Notes: generated by a model not told the origin, from the sequence alone. A stretch of 64,000 nt of DNA from Paenarthrobacter histidinolovorans (GCF_014647595.1 NZ_BMPM01000004.1:245763-309762); one strand, 5' to 3'. Numbered from the stretch's first letter, positions 46,169 to 54,806 are shown. Translations and numbers: made by a program.

Positions 46169-47184
46169 CGCGCACCTGCCGCGGGAACTGCGGGATGGGT
46201 CACCAAGCGGGCGGCTGCTATTTCTGCACGGAGCGGGCGCCACCATGACACCAACGTGCGCAGACCGTCTTCCAACCCGATGGCTGCTTCGAAGCCCAGG
46301 TCTTCACGTGCTGCGGTGATGTCCGCCAGGCGCCGGGCAACGCCGTTGACGGCGCGCTCCGGGCCGTGCTCCAGGTGCAGGGTCGAGCCCATGACACCCA
46401 GGAGGGTCTGCGCCAGCTCTGCCAGGCTGGTTTCGGTTCCACTGGCCACGTTGTAGACGCCTTCGCGCACATCGCTGACAGCCGCAAGGACGTTGGCCCG
46501 GGCGACGTCGTGGGTGTGTACGAAGTCCATGGTTTGGTCGCCGCTGCCGAAAATCATGGGTGGCTGGCCGTCGTCGATCCTTTCCATCCACCGCACGAGG
46601 ACTTCGGTGTAGAGCCCATGGACGTCCATGCGGGGTCCGTAGACATTGAAGTAACGCAGCAGCACGTAGTCCAGGCCCGACATGGCCCGGAAGCTCCTGG
46701 CCATGCCTTCGTTGAATGACTTTGCCGCGCCGTAGAAGGTGTCGTTGTTGTGGTGGTGGTGGTTTTCCTTGGTGGGAAACTGTTCGGCCATCCCGTAGAC
46801 CGACGCGCTTGACGCGGATACGAGTTTGCCCACTTTGTGGTCCACGGCTGCTTCGTACACATTGAAAGTGCCATCCACCAGTACTTCGAGTGCCAGCCGT
46901 GGTTCTTCTGCACATTGCGTGATGCGGATGGCGGCCTGGTGGAACACGAGGTCCTTGCCCCGGGTGAGGTCGTGGACAAGGTCACGGTCCCGCAGGTCTC
47001 CTTCGACGAGGCGGACGCGCTCGCTGTCCAATGCGTGGTCCAGGTTCGCGCGTCTGCCGCGCACCAGGTTGTCCAGGACGTCGATGTGGGCCGCACCGGC
47101 GTCGAGCAGTTGGTCCACCAAGGTGGAGCCGATGGTTCCGGCGCCTCCGGTGACCAGCACGTTGGCACCCAAAAGCTCTTTCAT
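46165..47184 (-). CDS. NAD-dependent nucleotide-sugar epimerase/dehydratase (extended SDR)
   Basis: 339 aa. The NAD motif TGGAGTIGSTL (about 12-22), SASSASVYG and catalytic YGAAK (YxxxK) are present, with HTHDVARANVLA near 235. The best guess is a UDP-sugar 4-epimerase-like activity; a dehydratase is also possible. An unusual run of four His then Asn-Asn (about 148-153) replaces the common HPYNN before the YGAAK. The true start is the second of two ATGs created by a 20-bp tandem duplication. Confidence 0.88.
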   Translation of the reverse strand: MKELLGANVLVTGGAGTIGSTLVDQLLDAGAAHIDVLDNLVRGRRANLDHALDSERVRLVEGDLRDRDLVHDLTRGKDLVFHQAAIRITQCAEEPRLALEVLVDGTFNVYEAAVDHKVGKLVSASSASVYGMAEQFPTKENHHHHNNDTFYGAAKSFNEGMARSFRAMSGLDYVLLRYFNVYGPRMDVHGLYTEVLVRWMERIDDGQPPMIFGSGDQTMDFVHTHDVARANVLAAVSDVREGVYNVASGTETSLAELAQTLLGVMGSTLHLEHGPERAVNGVARRLADITAAREDLGFEAAIGLEDGLRTLVSWWRPLRAEIAAARLVTHPAVPAAGAR

Positions 47185-47214
47185 CGCACAACCTGCTCTT
47201 TCATCGCACAACCT
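47175..47214. repeat. 20-bp tandem duplication across a gene junction
   Basis: The unit GCTCTTTCATCGCACAACCT occurs exactly at 47175-47194 and 47195-47214. Each copy holds the ATGA stop/start junction. The first ATG met by the ribosome (47204) now opens only a 7-codon frame (MKEQVVR, stop 47181-47183) which itself overlaps the real epimerase ATG (47184). Confidence 0.95.
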
Positions 47215-48310
47215 GGAGGTTCGTCTCGTTGCCGGCCACGATGGTGGACCGTCCGTCCGTGCCGAGGCTCTGAGTCACGGCTTCGAGGACTGACAGGACC
47301 CTGAGCCCGGACTCGCCGCTGGTGCGGGGCATCGTGTGGTTGCGGATGGAGGTGGCGAGTTCGGCCACGACTTGTCCCAGCGGTTCGCGTTCCTGGAGGG
47401 CAGGTGACCAGGTGTCGCCGAGTCGGTAGGAGATGGCCGAGGCTTTTTTGTCCGCTGCCGATCGGGGCTGTTGTTCCAGGCTGACCCCGCGGTCGTAGAC
47501 GCTGAGCCGTTGCTGCGGATTCAGGTCGTCCCAGACGAGGGTCCTCTTTGACCCTCCGATGATCATCTGCCGGATTTTGGTGGGGCTGAGCCAGTTGACG
47601 TGGATGTGGACCATGGCGTCGTTGGGCAGTCCGAAGGTCAAATGTCCCACGCAGTCGCGGCCGGTACCGAGGGGATCCGCGCCGTGTGCCGAAATTTCGG
47701 TGGGGTGCAGGCCTCCCGGCAGGACAAAGTCGAGGATGGAAAGGTCATGGGGTGCCAGGTCCCAGAACACGTTGACATCAGGTTGGACGAGCCCCAGGTT
47801 GATCCGGACCGAGTCAACGTACAGGATGTCTCCGAGGGCGCCGCTGGCCACCAGTTCCTGGATTTTGAGGACCGCCGGGGTGAAGCAGTAGGTGTGGTCG
47901 GCCATCAGCACCAGTCCCCTGGCTTTGGCTTCGTCCACCATCTCCAGCCCCTTGGCGCGGCTGTCGGCCAGCGGTTTCTCCACCAGGACGTGTTTGCCCG
48001 CGCGCAGGGCCGTCATCACCACACCGTGGTGCGTGTGCGCCGGGGTTGCGACGGCCACGGCGTCCAGGTTGCAAGTATCCAGCAGTTCGTCCAGGGACTC
48101 GACGACGGCCACCCCGCCTACTGAGTCGGCGAGCTTCCTGCCGCGTTCTACGTCCAGGTCGCAAATGGCTACCAGATCCCAGTCGGGGCTGGCTTTGAGG
48201 TTCCGTGCGAGGTTGGGTCCCCAATAGCCGGCGCCGACCACTGCTATGCGCAGCCTGGGCCGGTGACCGTTGCCGTTGAGTTGTCCAGATGGAATAGTTC
48301 TTATGCTCAT
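47201..48310 (-). CDS. Gfo/Idh/MocA-family oxidoreductase
   Basis: 369 aa. The N-terminal NAD(P) fold has RIAVVGAGYWGPNLARN (about 21-37) and the catalytic EKP motif in VLVEKPLADS; the rest is the family's alpha/beta domain with HDLSILDFVLPGG. Members of this family oxidise the 3-hydroxyl of UDP-sugars (WlbA/WbpB) before transamination, which fits the aminotransferase/acetyltransferase cassette. GAGTGGGAC precedes the ATG. Its stop lies in the first copy of the 20-bp duplication. Confidence 0.9.
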   Translation of the reverse strand: MSIRTIPSGQLNGNGHRPRLRIAVVGAGYWGPNLARNLKASPDWDLVAICDLDVERGRKLADSVGGVAVVESLDELLDTCNLDAVAVATPAHTHHGVVMTALRAGKHVLVEKPLADSRAKGLEMVDEAKARGLVLMADHTYCFTPAVLKIQELVASGALGDILYVDSVRINLGLVQPDVNVFWDLAPHDLSILDFVLPGGLHPTEISAHGADPLGTGRDCVGHLTFGLPNDAMVHIHVNWLSPTKIRQMIIGGSKRTLVWDDLNPQQRLSVYDRGVSLEQQPRSAADKKASAISYRLGDTWSPALQEREPLGQVVAELATSIRNHTMPRTSGESGLRVLSVLEAVTQSLGTDGRSTIVAGNETNLQVVR

Positions 48311-48370
48311 GTCCCACTCGGATTCTGTGTTGTTGGCAGGTTTGTTGTTGCCGGGCCTTGCTTGCCGTGA

Positions 48371-50050
48371 CTAGTAGGCACCCGATGGCCGGATCATGGC
48401 CCGGAAGGTGCGCCACATGATCATCACGTCCCCCGCGATGGACCAGTTCTCCACGTAGTAAAGATCGAGCCGGACAGCTTCATCCCAAGGGAGGTCGGAG
48501 CGTCCGTTGATTTGCCAGAGCCCGGTGATGCCGGGCTTGATCAGGAGCCGGCGGTGCGTATGGCGTTCGTAGCCATTTACCTCCCGGGCCAGCGGTGGCC
48601 GTGGACCGACCAGGCTCATGTGTCCGGCCAGGACGTTCCAGAACTGCGGAAGTTCGTCCAGGGAGTACTTGCGCATCCACCGGCCACATGTGGTGACGCG
48701 GGGGTCGCCGCGGATTTTGAAAAGTACACCCGCTCCTTCGTCCTGGTTGTCGAGTTCATCCAGACGGGCTTCGGCATCAACCACCATGGAACGGAATTTG
48801 AGCATCTGGAATGTGGTGCCTTGCTTGCCTACGCGTTGCTGGCGGAAGAGTACGGGACCGGGACTGTCTGCTTTGACGATCAGGGCCAGGACCAACAGGA
48901 TGGGCGAGAGGACAAGCAGAGCGAGGGAAGAAACGGCGATATCCATCAATCGCTTGAGCGTGTGCTTTCCGCCGGAGTAGTGCGGAATGTCGACGTGCAT
49001 GAGCGGCAGGCCTTCCACGGGCCGCCAGTGGATCCGGGGGCCGGCCACATTGGTCAGCGTTGCGGCCAGAACCAGTTCGGCGGCATCTTCTTCCAAGCGC
49101 CATCCGAGTTCCTGGATGAATTGGTTTCCGCCGGGCAACGGTCCGGCGACGATCACTGCGTTCGCGCCGGTTTGGCGGACGGTGTGCGCTATTCCGTAAA
49201 TGGAGGACAGTACGGGGACGCGGACCTGGTCCGCTACCAGCACCGCTCCACGTCTGGCGCCCGGGAGGCATGCGCCGAGGATGTCGTATGGCGCACCTGA
49301 CTTCCGGTTGATCTGCTTGATCACGTACCGGACGTCCTGGGGTTCTCCCACCACGATGGCGCGGGTGAGGCAGCGCCCCCGGGACTTCTCGCGGGTGAGC
49401 CACTTGCGGAAGCCCCATCTGCTGCCTGTCAGCGCCACGATCCCCAGGGGCAGGGAGACCAGCACGTAGGAGCTGACCGATTCAACACGGAATACCACTG
49501 CGACGATTGCCAGGAACCCGAACACCCTGAAGCTGGCTGAGAGCACCCGCTTGTATTCTTCAGGTCCAACGCCCAGCACTTTGGGATCCCTGGTCCGGTA
49601 CACCTCGAGGGCGCCGAGCCAGATGATGCCCAGGATCACCAAAAGGGCCAGTTGGCGTGGGAATCCGGAAGCTCCGTCCGTAAACGGCAGCCCGCCGGTA
49701 TTGAGTGCGTAGCCTGCTGAGACGGCGGCTGCGACCAGTATGGTGTCGGAGATCCGCAGGGAGGTAGTCAGGAAGCGCGTCCAGCCCAGCCGGTTCGGGT
49801 GCGGGGGTTTGACGCGCGAACGACGGTGGGTGACTGGCGGCACGAGGTCCAGGGTGACATCCGGGCTCGGCGCCGCCAGTCCCGCCTTTTCAGTCCGTTG
49901 TGCAGCAACGGACTTGTCAATCCAGGGAGACACCGGCGGATTGACATCGGCCATGACTTGTTCTGTGGGGAAGACTGTCCCCGTGGAGGCACGGTTGGCA
50001 CCGTGGGGTGCCGCTACCTTGCCTAAACGCAAGACTGGAACTTTCACCAT
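48371..50050 (-). CDS. polyprenyl phosphoglycosyltransferase (WbaP/CpsE-like initiating sugar transferase)
   Basis: 559 aa. Four to five N-terminal membrane segments (about 95-215) are followed by a Rossmann-like CoA-binding region (about 220-345) and the catalytic bacterial sugar transferase domain (about 350-559) with KRLMDIAVSSLALLVLSPILLVLALIVKADSPGPVLFRQQRVG, KFRSMVVDAEARL, the Asp-Glu region and PGITGLWQINGRSDLPWDEAVRLDLYYVENWS. It moves the first sugar phosphate to undecaprenyl phosphate. The first gene of the leftward operon. AAGG lies 6 bases before the ATG; an ATG 32 codons in is an alternative. Confidence 0.93.
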   Translation of the reverse strand: MVKVPVLRLGKVAAPHGANRASTGTVFPTEQVMADVNPPVSPWIDKSVAAQRTEKAGLAAPSPDVTLDLVPPVTHRRSRVKPPHPNRLGWTRFLTTSLRISDTILVAAAVSAGYALNTGGLPFTDGASGFPRQLALLVILGIIWLGALEVYRTRDPKVLGVGPEEYKRVLSASFRVFGFLAIVAVVFRVESVSSYVLVSLPLGIVALTGSRWGFRKWLTREKSRGRCLTRAIVVGEPQDVRYVIKQINRKSGAPYDILGACLPGARRGAVLVADQVRVPVLSSIYGIAHTVRQTGANAVIVAGPLPGGNQFIQELGWRLEEDAAELVLAATLTNVAGPRIHWRPVEGLPLMHVDIPHYSGGKHTLKRLMDIAVSSLALLVLSPILLVLALIVKADSPGPVLFRQQRVGKQGTTFQMLKFRSMVVDAEARLDELDNQDEGAGVLFKIRGDPRVTTCGRWMRKYSLDELPQFWNVLAGHMSLVGPRPPLAREVNGYERHTHRRLLIKPGITGLWQINGRSDLPWDEAVRLDLYYVENWSIAGDVMIMWRTFRAMIRPSGAY

Positions 50051-50159
50051 GTCAGCCTTCTTCGCAGACCTGCCATTGCCTACCTATCAGTGAAGCTTTG
50101 GCCGTCTGCCGGCGCACCAGTAGTCGGTACTCAAGTTTGCGCAGCATTACCCATGCGTC

Positions 50160-50201
50160 CTACGTGCAAGTACCTGCCTGGTGATGGGGGCACTACGTGC
50201 A
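50160..50201. promoter_or_regulatory. 9-bp direct repeat upstream of the exopolysaccharide operon
   Basis: CTACGTGCA at 50160-50168 and 50193-50201, 33 bases apart (three helical turns), 110-150 bases upstream of the phosphoglycosyltransferase start. Such spacing suits a cooperative regulator site; nothing else supports it. Confidence 0.3.
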
Positions 50202-50280
50202 TTGGCCGCCTCCGCGGAGCCGGAATTCCCGGTGATTCCGGGTGTGGACGGGAGGTTGGTCAATGCCGGAGGGCAGCAAA

Positions 50281-50308
50281 AAACCGGCCACCATGATGGT
50301 GGCCGGTT
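50281..50308 (-). terminator. strong rho-independent terminator after the acidic 87-aa gene
   Basis: A perfect AACCGGCCACC/GGTGGCCGGTT stem with a 5-base loop; on the minus strand it is followed by a T-run (50275-50283). Confidence 0.88.
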
Positions 50309-50317
50309 GAACGGGTA

Positions 50318-50581
50318 TTAGTCCTCCACGCTCTCGAGCGCCTCGATGTCGTCCTCGTCCTCTTCTTCCTCTTCCTCGTCGTCATCGAAGACCTGGAGAG
50401 GAGTAACCTCGGAGAATGCCTCGTAGAGGGCGTCTTCGTACACTTCGAAGGCATCTGCAACGGCAAAGAACGCAGCTTCGACGGTGGGGTCCCCCTCACC
50501 TCGTCGTGCTGATGCGGCAGCCAGGTGTTCTTCAAGGGCGGCGGTCAATGATTGAAGCGCGACACGCGGATCGATGCTCAT
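50318..50581 (-). CDS. small very acidic conserved protein of unknown function
   Basis: 87 aa. A helical N-terminal half (SIDPRVALQSLTAALEEHLAAASARRG) precedes a region DPTVEAAFFAVADAFEVYEDALYEAF and a C-terminal tail of 13 acidic residues within 17. I know no function. The tidy gene structure (TAACGT 6 bases before the ATG, strong terminator right after the stop) argues that it is real. It is divergent from the DUF5703 gene over 39 bases. Confidence 0.8.
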   Translation of the reverse strand: MSIDPRVALQSLTAALEEHLAAASARRGEGDPTVEAAFFAVADAFEVYEDALYEAFSEVTPLQVFDDDEEEEEEDEDDIEALESVED

Positions 50582-50593
50582 GACTTCACGTTA
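50582..50593 (-). promoter_or_regulatory. -10 element of a leaderless promoter for the acidic 87-aa protein
   Basis: TAACGT (minus strand 50588-50593) is 6 bases before the ATG. Confidence 0.5.
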
Positions 50594-50620
50594 GCCGGAA
50601 AAAGACGAAAATGGAGAGGG

Positions 50621-50854
50621 ATGAGAGAACAATTTCCAGGCAGCTCCGTGGAGCGCCAACGAGACTACGCTCGTCAGTACGAATACCTCGTATTGACAGT
50701 GGGGCCTGATGATTCACTGCCCGACGCCAGGCGGCGGCTTGCCGAACATTCCGAGTACGGCAAGTGGGAACTCGAACGCAGCGTGCTCTACCTGGGCGGC
50801 GGACGACGATTCTGGCTGCGCCGCAAGGTCTACTCGGTGCAGCGCACCGTCTAG
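50621..50854 (+). CDS. DUF5703-family small protein
   Basis: 77 aa from an ATG with GAGAGGG directly upstream. The sequence YARQYEYLVLTVGPDDSLPDARRRLAEHSEYGKWELERSVLYLGGGRRFWLRRKV is that of a small, conserved actinobacterial family of unknown function (DUF5703 as I recall). It is probably a compact alpha/beta protein. The upstream in-frame ATG at 50552 overlaps the divergent gene and is rejected. Confidence 0.82.
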   Translation: MREQFPGSSVERQRDYARQYEYLVLTVGPDDSLPDARRRLAEHSEYGKWELERSVLYLGGGRRFWLRRKVYSVQRTV

Positions 50855-50872
50855 GCCCGGCCGCTCCTTCGC

Positions 50873-52033
50873 CTAGCCCTCAAGGGGGCCCAGCCAGGCA
50901 CTGGCGACAGTGTTGTGGGCGGATTCGTCGTTGGACGGGTGGAAGATTCCCGCCAGGACATCCCTGTACAGCCGCTCCATCTCCGAGCCGCGGAAGTAGC
51001 TCGATCCCCCGGTGACCCGGATTGCCAAATCCACCACATGCCGGGCGTTTTCGGTGGCGCGGGATTTGATCCCCACGAGCTTGGGGAACCACTGGGCGCC
51101 GTGGTCCACAAGGTTGTCCACGTCGCGGGCCACCGCTGATATCTGCGGGTAGATCCCGTCCATGGCCAAGGCGGCGTCTGCCACTTTCCACCGGATATCA
51201 GGATCTTGCGCGTAACTGCGTCCCCCGTATTTCGCCGAGACGCGACGCTTCACATTTTCCACCGAAAGCATGAACGCCCTTTCGGCAACGCCGGTGTACA
51301 CGGCGGCAAGCAACGTCTCAAAACAAGCGAAGATTGCGAAGATCAGCAGGTCCTTGTTGGGTCCTACGGGCAGCTTCCGGAAGATGCGTTCGGCCGGGAT
51401 GACCGCTCCATGCAGAAGCGTGGTGTTCGAAGCGCTGGCCCGCATCCCCAAGGTGTCCCAGTCGCTCAGGGTCTCGTGTCCGGGTTCGTCGCGGCGGAGG
51501 AAACCGAACACCAGTTCGCCGTCGCCCTCCCTTGCCTGCGGGTCCTTGCCGAATGTCCCCAGTCGGGTCCATCCACGCGAGAGGCTGGTGAAGATCTTCC
51601 GGCCGGTGAAGCGGTAAGCGCCGTCAGGCAAGGGTTCGGCGACGGTCCCCGAATCGAACAGCATGGAGTCATTGCCGGCCTCGGAGATACCGAAGGCGAA
51701 GATTTCACCGTTCCCGGCTTCTTTCAGGACGAAGTCCAGGGAATCGTCTCCCCTGGCCGCCATGACGCGCGCGACGCCGGTCCACACCAGGTGCATGTTC
51801 ACCGCCAGCGCGGTGGCTGGGGCAGCCGTGGCGAGCCGTTGCTGCAGCGCGGCTACCGCCTCGAGTCCAAGCCCCAATCCGCCGTCGTGCTCCGGCACGA
51901 ACAGCTTGAGGTAACCGGCGGCTGCCAGTTCTTCCAGGTCCTCATGGAAGAACTGGTTGTTGTGGTCGTACCCGGCGGCGCGGCCGCGGAGTCGTTCCAG
52001 CAGGGCGTCGGGAAGGATTTCTTCGGGAGTCAT
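50873..52033 (-). CDS. acyl-CoA dehydrogenase-family flavoprotein
   Basis: 386 aa. The acyl-CoA dehydrogenase fold is clear: an N-terminal helical domain (LEELAAAGYLKLFVPEHDGGLGLGL), a middle beta domain with FAFGISEAGNDSMLFDSG and YRFTGRKIFTSLSRGW, and a C-terminal four-helix domain. No catalytic Glu of classic fatty acyl-CoA dehydrogenases can be assigned, and the C-terminal HPSNDESAHNT end resembles flavin-dependent monooxygenases of this fold, so either activity is possible. A GGAGG site precedes the ATG. It starts 27 bases after the M20 peptidase stop and could be in an operon with it. Confidence 0.85.
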   Translation of the reverse strand: MTPEEILPDALLERLRGRAAGYDHNNQFFHEDLEELAAAGYLKLFVPEHDGGLGLGLEAVAALQQRLATAAPATALAVNMHLVWTGVARVMAARGDDSLDFVLKEAGNGEIFAFGISEAGNDSMLFDSGTVAEPLPDGAYRFTGRKIFTSLSRGWTRLGTFGKDPQAREGDGELVFGFLRRDEPGHETLSDWDTLGMRASASNTTLLHGAVIPAERIFRKLPVGPNKDLLIFAIFACFETLLAAVYTGVAERAFMLSVENVKRRVSAKYGGRSYAQDPDIRWKVADAALAMDGIYPQISAVARDVDNLVDHGAQWFPKLVGIKSRATENARHVVDLAIRVTGGSSYFRGSEMERLYRDVLAGIFHPSNDESAHNTVASAWLGPLEG

Positions 52034-52060
52034 GGCATGGCCTCCTTGTGGTGGGTGCCT

Positions 52061-53365
52061 TTAGTAGTTGCTCAGCAGCGTGTTCAGGACACGGGCGCCG
52101 AACTGCAGCGACTCGGCAGGCACCCGCTCGTCAACGCCATGGAACATTCCGGTGAAATCGAGCTCGTCCGGCAGCATGAGGGGCGCAAAGCCGTATCCGG
52201 TGATGCCGATCTTGCTCAGTGACTTGTTGTCAGTGCCGCCGGAAAGCGTGTAGGGAAGAACTTTGGCACCGGGGTCCTCGGAGTGGAGGGCGTCGATCAT
52301 GGAATCGACAAGGTTGCCGGCAAACGGCACTTCCAGCGAAACGTCCTTGTTGACGTAGCTGATGTCGATGCCGTCACCGGCCAGTTGCTTGATGGTTTCG
52401 AACACCAGTTCCTGCTGTCCGGGCAAGGTACGGCAATCGACGAAGGCCTCTGCCGATTCCGGGATGACGTTGTGCTTGTAGCCCGAACGCAGCAGGGTGG
52501 GGTTGGACGTATTCTGCAAGGTGGCGCCCACGAAACGCGCCACCGTGCCCAGCTCTTTGAGCAGGATGTCCGGGTTGTCGGCGTCGAACTCGACGCCGGT
52601 CAGTTCAGTAACGCCGTCCAGGAACTGCCGGGTGGTGGGGGTCAGTTCCACGGGCCACTGGTACTCGCCGATGCGGGTAACCGCGGCTGCCAGCCTTGTA
52701 ACAGCGTTGTCGGTGTTGATCTGGGAACCGTGGCCTGCCCGGCCGTGGGCCACCAGCCGCAACCAGGACAGGCCCTTCTCGGCGGTCTGGAGCAGGTAGG
52801 TCCGTTGGCCGCCGATCGTGGCGGAGAAACCACCCACCTCGGAGATCGCCTCGGTGGCGCCGTCGAAGAGCTCCCGGCGGTGTTCGACGGCGTACCTGGC
52901 ACCGTAGGTGCCGCCGGCCTCTTCGTCGGCGAAGAAAGCAAAAATGATGTCCCGCTTGGGTTTGCGGCCGGTCCGGGCGAAGTCCCTCATGACAGAGAGG
53001 ATCATGGCGTCCATGTCCTTCATGTCCACGGCGCCGCGTCCCCACACCAGCCCGTCTTTCAATTCGCCGCTGAAGGGATCCACGCTCCACTGGTCCTTGA
53101 GGGCAGGAACGACGTCCAGGTGTCCGTGCACCACCAACGCATCAGCGCCCGGGTCTTCGCCTGCCATGCGGGTCACGACGTTGGCCCGGCCCGGGGCTGA
53201 TTCGAAAATTTCCGCTTCCAGGCCAACTTCGGTGATGAGGCCTGCCGTGTACTCGGCTGCTGCGCGCTCTCCGGGGCCGGTGTCGTCGCCAAAGTTTGAG
53301 GAATCGATCCGGATGAGCTCCTGGCAGATCCTGACAACTTCGTCTTCAGGGCGGATGGCAGACAT
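52061..53365 (-). CDS. M20/M25/M40-family metallopeptidase
   Basis: 434 aa. Zinc sites are recognisable: HGHLDVVPA (about 80-88) with metal-binding His and Asp, GRGAVDMKDMDA near 112, FADEEAGGTYG near 144 and the C-terminal FAPLMLPDELDFTGMFHGVDERVP. The dimerisation domain lies between about 185 and 300. The family contains dipeptidases, aminoacylases and desuccinylases; DapE-like function is possible but not shown. AAGGAG precedes the ATG. Confidence 0.92.
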   Translation of the reverse strand: MSAIRPEDEVVRICQELIRIDSSNFGDDTGPGERAAAEYTAGLITEVGLEAEIFESAPGRANVVTRMAGEDPGADALVVHGHLDVVPALKDQWSVDPFSGELKDGLVWGRGAVDMKDMDAMILSVMRDFARTGRKPKRDIIFAFFADEEAGGTYGARYAVEHRRELFDGATEAISEVGGFSATIGGQRTYLLQTAEKGLSWLRLVAHGRAGHGSQINTDNAVTRLAAAVTRIGEYQWPVELTPTTRQFLDGVTELTGVEFDADNPDILLKELGTVARFVGATLQNTSNPTLLRSGYKHNVIPESAEAFVDCRTLPGQQELVFETIKQLAGDGIDISYVNKDVSLEVPFAGNLVDSMIDALHSEDPGAKVLPYTLSGGTDNKSLSKIGITGYGFAPLMLPDELDFTGMFHGVDERVPAESLQFGARVLNTLLSNY

Positions 53366-53533
53366 GGAAACTCTCCTTGCGTGGCTGGGCTGCAGGTTCC
53401 GGCGACGCGTTCTGCTTCATCGGCAGCCCGTCCCGTGTACCTTTAGCCTACTCACCAGTTGTGCCCCGGGTCAGGAACTTCCTGGCTTCGAGGCTCGACG
53501 GGGCCTCACCCATGCTTGGCGGGCCCTGTCGAT

Positions 53534-53562
53534 TTTTCAGGCACCTGAAACCGTGTTAGAGT
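53534..53562 (+). promoter_or_regulatory. promoter of the tRNA-Leu gene
   Basis: TTTTCA (53534-53539), 17 bases, then TAGAGT (53557-53562), about 68 bases before the mature tRNA. Confidence 0.5.
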
Positions 53563-53629
53563 TTTTCTCGCTGCTTCGGAGGAATATGAAGCGCCGCAAG
53601 GTGCTTAATGCTCCTGCTGAACACCACCT

Positions 53630-53712
53630 GCGCGGGTGGCGGAATGGCAGACGCGCTAGCTTGAGGTGCTAGTCCTCGAAAGGGGGTGGGGGTTCAAGTC
53701 CCCCTCCGCGCA
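53630..53712 (+). tRNA. tRNA-Leu (anticodon GAG)
   Basis: The acceptor stem pairs GCGCGGG (53630-53636) with TCCGCGC (53705-53711) with one G-T pair, followed by discriminator A. The anticodon stem CTAGC/GCTAG frames the loop TTGAGGT, giving anticodon GAG. A short variable arm with CTCGAAAGGGG and the T arm GGGGG-TTCAAGT-CCCCC follow. The 83-nt length is that of a class II tRNA. CCA is not encoded. Confidence 0.95.
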
Positions 53713-53716
53713 CAAT

Positions 53717-53752
53717 AACAAGGCCTGGAATCCACGGATTCCAGGCCTTGTT
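53717..53752 (+). terminator. terminator after tRNA-Leu
   Basis: A 15-bp stem (CAAGGCCTGGAATCC/GGATTCCAGGCCTTG, 53719-53750) extended by A-T pairs, followed by TTTGTTTC. Confidence 0.85.
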
Positions 53753-53879
53753 TGTTTCATCGGGGATTTCTCCGGGCGGTCTCCGGAGCCGCAATTGCGA
53801 CCTTGGTCACCTTTGTTTCTTCATTTGTCGATAAGTATGCGGCGCCCGCCTTCGGTGGACGCCGCATACCCGCCATGGA

Positions 53880-54806
53880 TCACGACAATGCTGAAACGGA
53901 GCCCAGGAAATGCCGCCTGCCGCTGCGAGGATTCCACGCGACGTACTCCGAGCGCTCCCACGCCCCCGATGCCGACTGGATCGTGGCAATGTCCAATGCC
54001 ACCCGTGATGGGAGGAAAACAGGTGCTTCGAAGGTGACCTCCCAGATAAAGGCCTCCGACTTTGCGGCCCCGACGTCTGCCAGGGCCCGGGACGCCAGAT
54101 ACATTCCGTGGGCGATCGAGCCCCTCATGCCCAAGGCTTTTGCGGACAGGACGCTGAGGTGAATTGGATTGAAGTCACCCGAAACGGCGGCATAGCTCCG
54201 CCCGGTGTCCAGGCCAAGCTGCCAGAGAGCTGTGGGATCCGGTGGGGAAAAATCGGCCGGGGTGGACGATCCGTGTGCGGTTCCGGCTTTGTCGATACCC
54301 GGCAGGAAAACGCCCTTCGCCAGGTAGGTGGACACTCCACGCCACAACAGAGCACCGGTGGAGCCCGAACGGACTTCAGCTGCAACGTCCAGCTGGGTCC
54401 CGGCGCGATGCCCCCTCATGTTCTCCGCCCACGACCTGATGTCCAAGGCTTCGGTGAAGTGAATGGGCGTGTACTGCTCCACCTGGTTCCTGAGGTGGAT
54501 CATGCCAAGGAGCGGCAAGGGGAAATCGTCCCGGTTCATCACGCTCATGGACACCGGGAAGGCCAGTGCGTGGACGTAACCGGCGGGGAGGGTGTCACTG
54601 GCCGTCTCCCCCACCAAGTGCTGGTAGGCGGTCAGGTTTTCGACGTCGGCCCGCACGTTCCGGACTTCGTGGCTGACCGCCGGCAATCTGGTTCCGCCGG
54701 AATTGGCGCCAAGGACGCGGCGACGGGCCGCCGTCGTCGCCGCGTTGACGTATAGCCGGGACAGCGACGGAAGCTCTTCGAGGACTACCGGTTGCGGGGT
54801 GTTCAT
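53880..54806 (-). CDS. MaoC-like (double hotdog) dehydratase
   Basis: 308 aa from an ATG overlapping the FabG stop (ATGA). The second half has the MaoC hydratase motif YAAVSGDFNPIHLSVLSAKALGMRGSIAHGMYLASRAL (about 210-245) with catalytic Asp and His; the first half is a degenerate hotdog. This is the R-specific 3-hydroxyacyl-thioester dehydratase type. Gene order MaoC-like, fabG4-like, fadA2-like, acyl-CoA oxidase/dehydrogenase parallels M. tuberculosis htdX-fabG4-fadA2-fadE5 (Rv0241c-Rv0244c). Confidence 0.88.
   Translation of the reverse strand: MNTPQPVVLEELPSLSRLYVNAATTAARRRVLGANSGGTRLPAVSHEVRNVRADVENLTAYQHLVGETASDTLPAGYVHALAFPVSMSVMNRDDFPLPLLGMIHLRNQVEQYTPIHFTEALDIRSWAENMRGHRAGTQLDVAAEVRSGSTGALLWRGVSTYLAKGVFLPGIDKAGTAHGSSTPADFSPPDPTALWQLGLDTGRSYAAVSGDFNPIHLSVLSAKALGMRGSIAHGMYLASRALADVGAAKSEAFIWEVTFEAPVFLPSRVALDIATIQSASGAWERSEYVAWNPRSGRRHFLGSVSALS

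Noticed and set aside
46725..46760. Run of His codons in the epimerase resembling an introduced affinity tag
   Set aside because: It is internal, only four His, and sits where relatives have His-Pro-Tyr-Asn-Asn; a natural substitution is far more likely.
52227..52235. TTGTCAGTG, another PafBC-promoter-like word
   Set aside because: Within the M20 peptidase gene on the non-coding strand with no gene downstream on that strand.
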